A DNA stretch of 64,000 nucleotides from Imperialibacter sp040222385 (GTDB lineage Bacteria; Bacteroidota; Bacteroidia; Cytophagales; Cyclobacteriaceae). Shown piece by piece: positions 63,608 to 64,000 of the stretch. The stretch is taken from positions 496,001 to 560,000 of the forward strand of contig NZ_JAVKDF010000035.1 in the NCBI RefSeq assembly GCF_040222385.1, written 5' to 3'. Made by a program: the position numbers and the translations under genes. The notes beneath the pieces were generated by a model, which saw nothing but the letters and a program-made list of their open reading frames with translations, was not told the origin of the DNA and searched no databases. The number at the start of each line of letters is the position of its first letter. Within the stretch, counting starts at the first letter, position 1.

Positions 63608-64000
63608 TTACTCTGATTTTTTTTCTTCCACCCGAGGAGTAATGATGATGTTTCTGAATTCAATGGCTCCATGATCTCCCTGAAACATTAGCGGGCCTGG
63701 CTCGGCCTCGTTGTTATCAAGAGCGCCACCGGTCATGCCGGCAATTGTTTGATCGCTGATAATTGTTTTGCCATTGAGCACTACTGTCACCCTCCTGCCT
63801 ATTAACGTGATATCGTACGACTGCCACACGCCTGCGTCCTTTGCCACCATTTCATTGGGAGTGATAAGCCCGTAGATGCCTCCCAATAAGCCACTCGACG
63901 GCTCCATTCCTTTGCTGTCAACTATTTGTACCTCGTAGCGGCCACGTAGATAAACGCCGCTGTTGCTTCCTTTTGGGTAACGAAACTCGAGATGCAGTTT
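63608..64000 (-). CDS. DUF1080 (3-keto-disaccharide hydrolase type) protein, partial
   Basis: C-terminal 130 residues; the 5' end is outside the window and the frame is open to the edge. Matches the DUF1080 jelly roll: LHLEFRYPKGSNSGVYLRGR, YEVQIVDS and the end GDHGAIEFRNIIITP. DUF1080 proteins are often secreted and act on keto-sugars or bind glycans. No signal peptide can be seen because the start is missing. Confidence 0.9.
   Translation of the reverse strand, partial: KLHLEFRYPKGSNSGVYLRGRYEVQIVDSKGMEPSSGLLGGIYGLITPNEMVAKDAGVWQSYDITLIGRRVTVVLNGKTIISDQTIAGMTGGALDNNEAEPGPLMFQGDHGAIEFRNIIITPRVEEKKSE

Overview
The window looks like a piece of chromosome from a marine-type Bacteroidetes, most likely Cytophagales. 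The reasons are a SusC/SusD pair with a LamG-like surface lipoprotein, several CarboxypepD_reg/TonB receptors, a BlaR1-like M56 sensor whose C-terminal part is ExbD-like, 7TMR-DISM signalling, signal peptides on many hydrolases, and promoters that resemble the Bacteroidetes -33/-7 form (for example TTGACA with a TAnnTTTG-like element upstream of the blaI-like gene). I see no rRNA, tRNA, CRISPR array, prophage or intact insertion sequence. Both ends cut through genes.

Layout. 1-7.5 kb: a minus-strand polysaccharide-utilisation-type locus (LamG lipoprotein, SusD, SusC). Upstream of it lies a co-oriented membrane regulator that fuses a 7TMR-DISM sensor to a zinc ribbon plus helix-turn-helix of the IS1595/ISXO2 transposase type. 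7.6-16.9 kb: a YCII protein, an HtrA-like protease without a signal peptide, a lipoprotein, a TerB-ABCG fusion transporter, an S9 peptidase split by a one-base frameshift, and a DUF218 protein. 17-20 kb: a response regulator and sulfur-transport genes (two YeeE/YedE halves, TauE). 20-31 kb: secreted hydrolases, cupins, SDR, PAF-AH-like hydrolase, and a BlaI/M56 pair with a phased operator array.

31.4-37.9 kb is a run of plus-strand accessory genes: two tandem MDR oxidoreductases, MepB, GNAT, pentapeptide repeat, beta-lactamase-like hydrolase and DUF4180. 38-47.6 kb: an amidohydrolase, an exported low-molecular-weight phosphatase homologue, a helicase, a two-subunit molybdenum hydroxylase (IorAB type), an XRE/membrane-protein pair and TerB. 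47.8-52.3 kb: AcpH, CrcB, and a kinase-like/HAD/metallo-beta-lactamase run. 52.4-64 kb: a BNR-repeat exported protein, a TonB receptor, an HTH regulator, an A-type Fe-S carrier, methylmalonyl-CoA epimerase with ThiL, a Uma2 nuclease and a partial DUF1080 protein.

How the parts may work together: the first locus probably binds and imports a glycan-like ligand, with the 7TM/zinc-ribbon protein as a candidate envelope-to-DNA regulator. The BlaI/M56 pair is an autoregulated envelope stress sensor. Many convergent gene pairs are separated by long perfect hairpins acting as bidirectional terminators. A dispersed hairpin repeat occurs twice (19.75 kb and 63.45 kb), and a GTCATTTCG-type palindromic element occurs at 28.94 kb. 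All assignments rest on reading the sequence; no database search was run.
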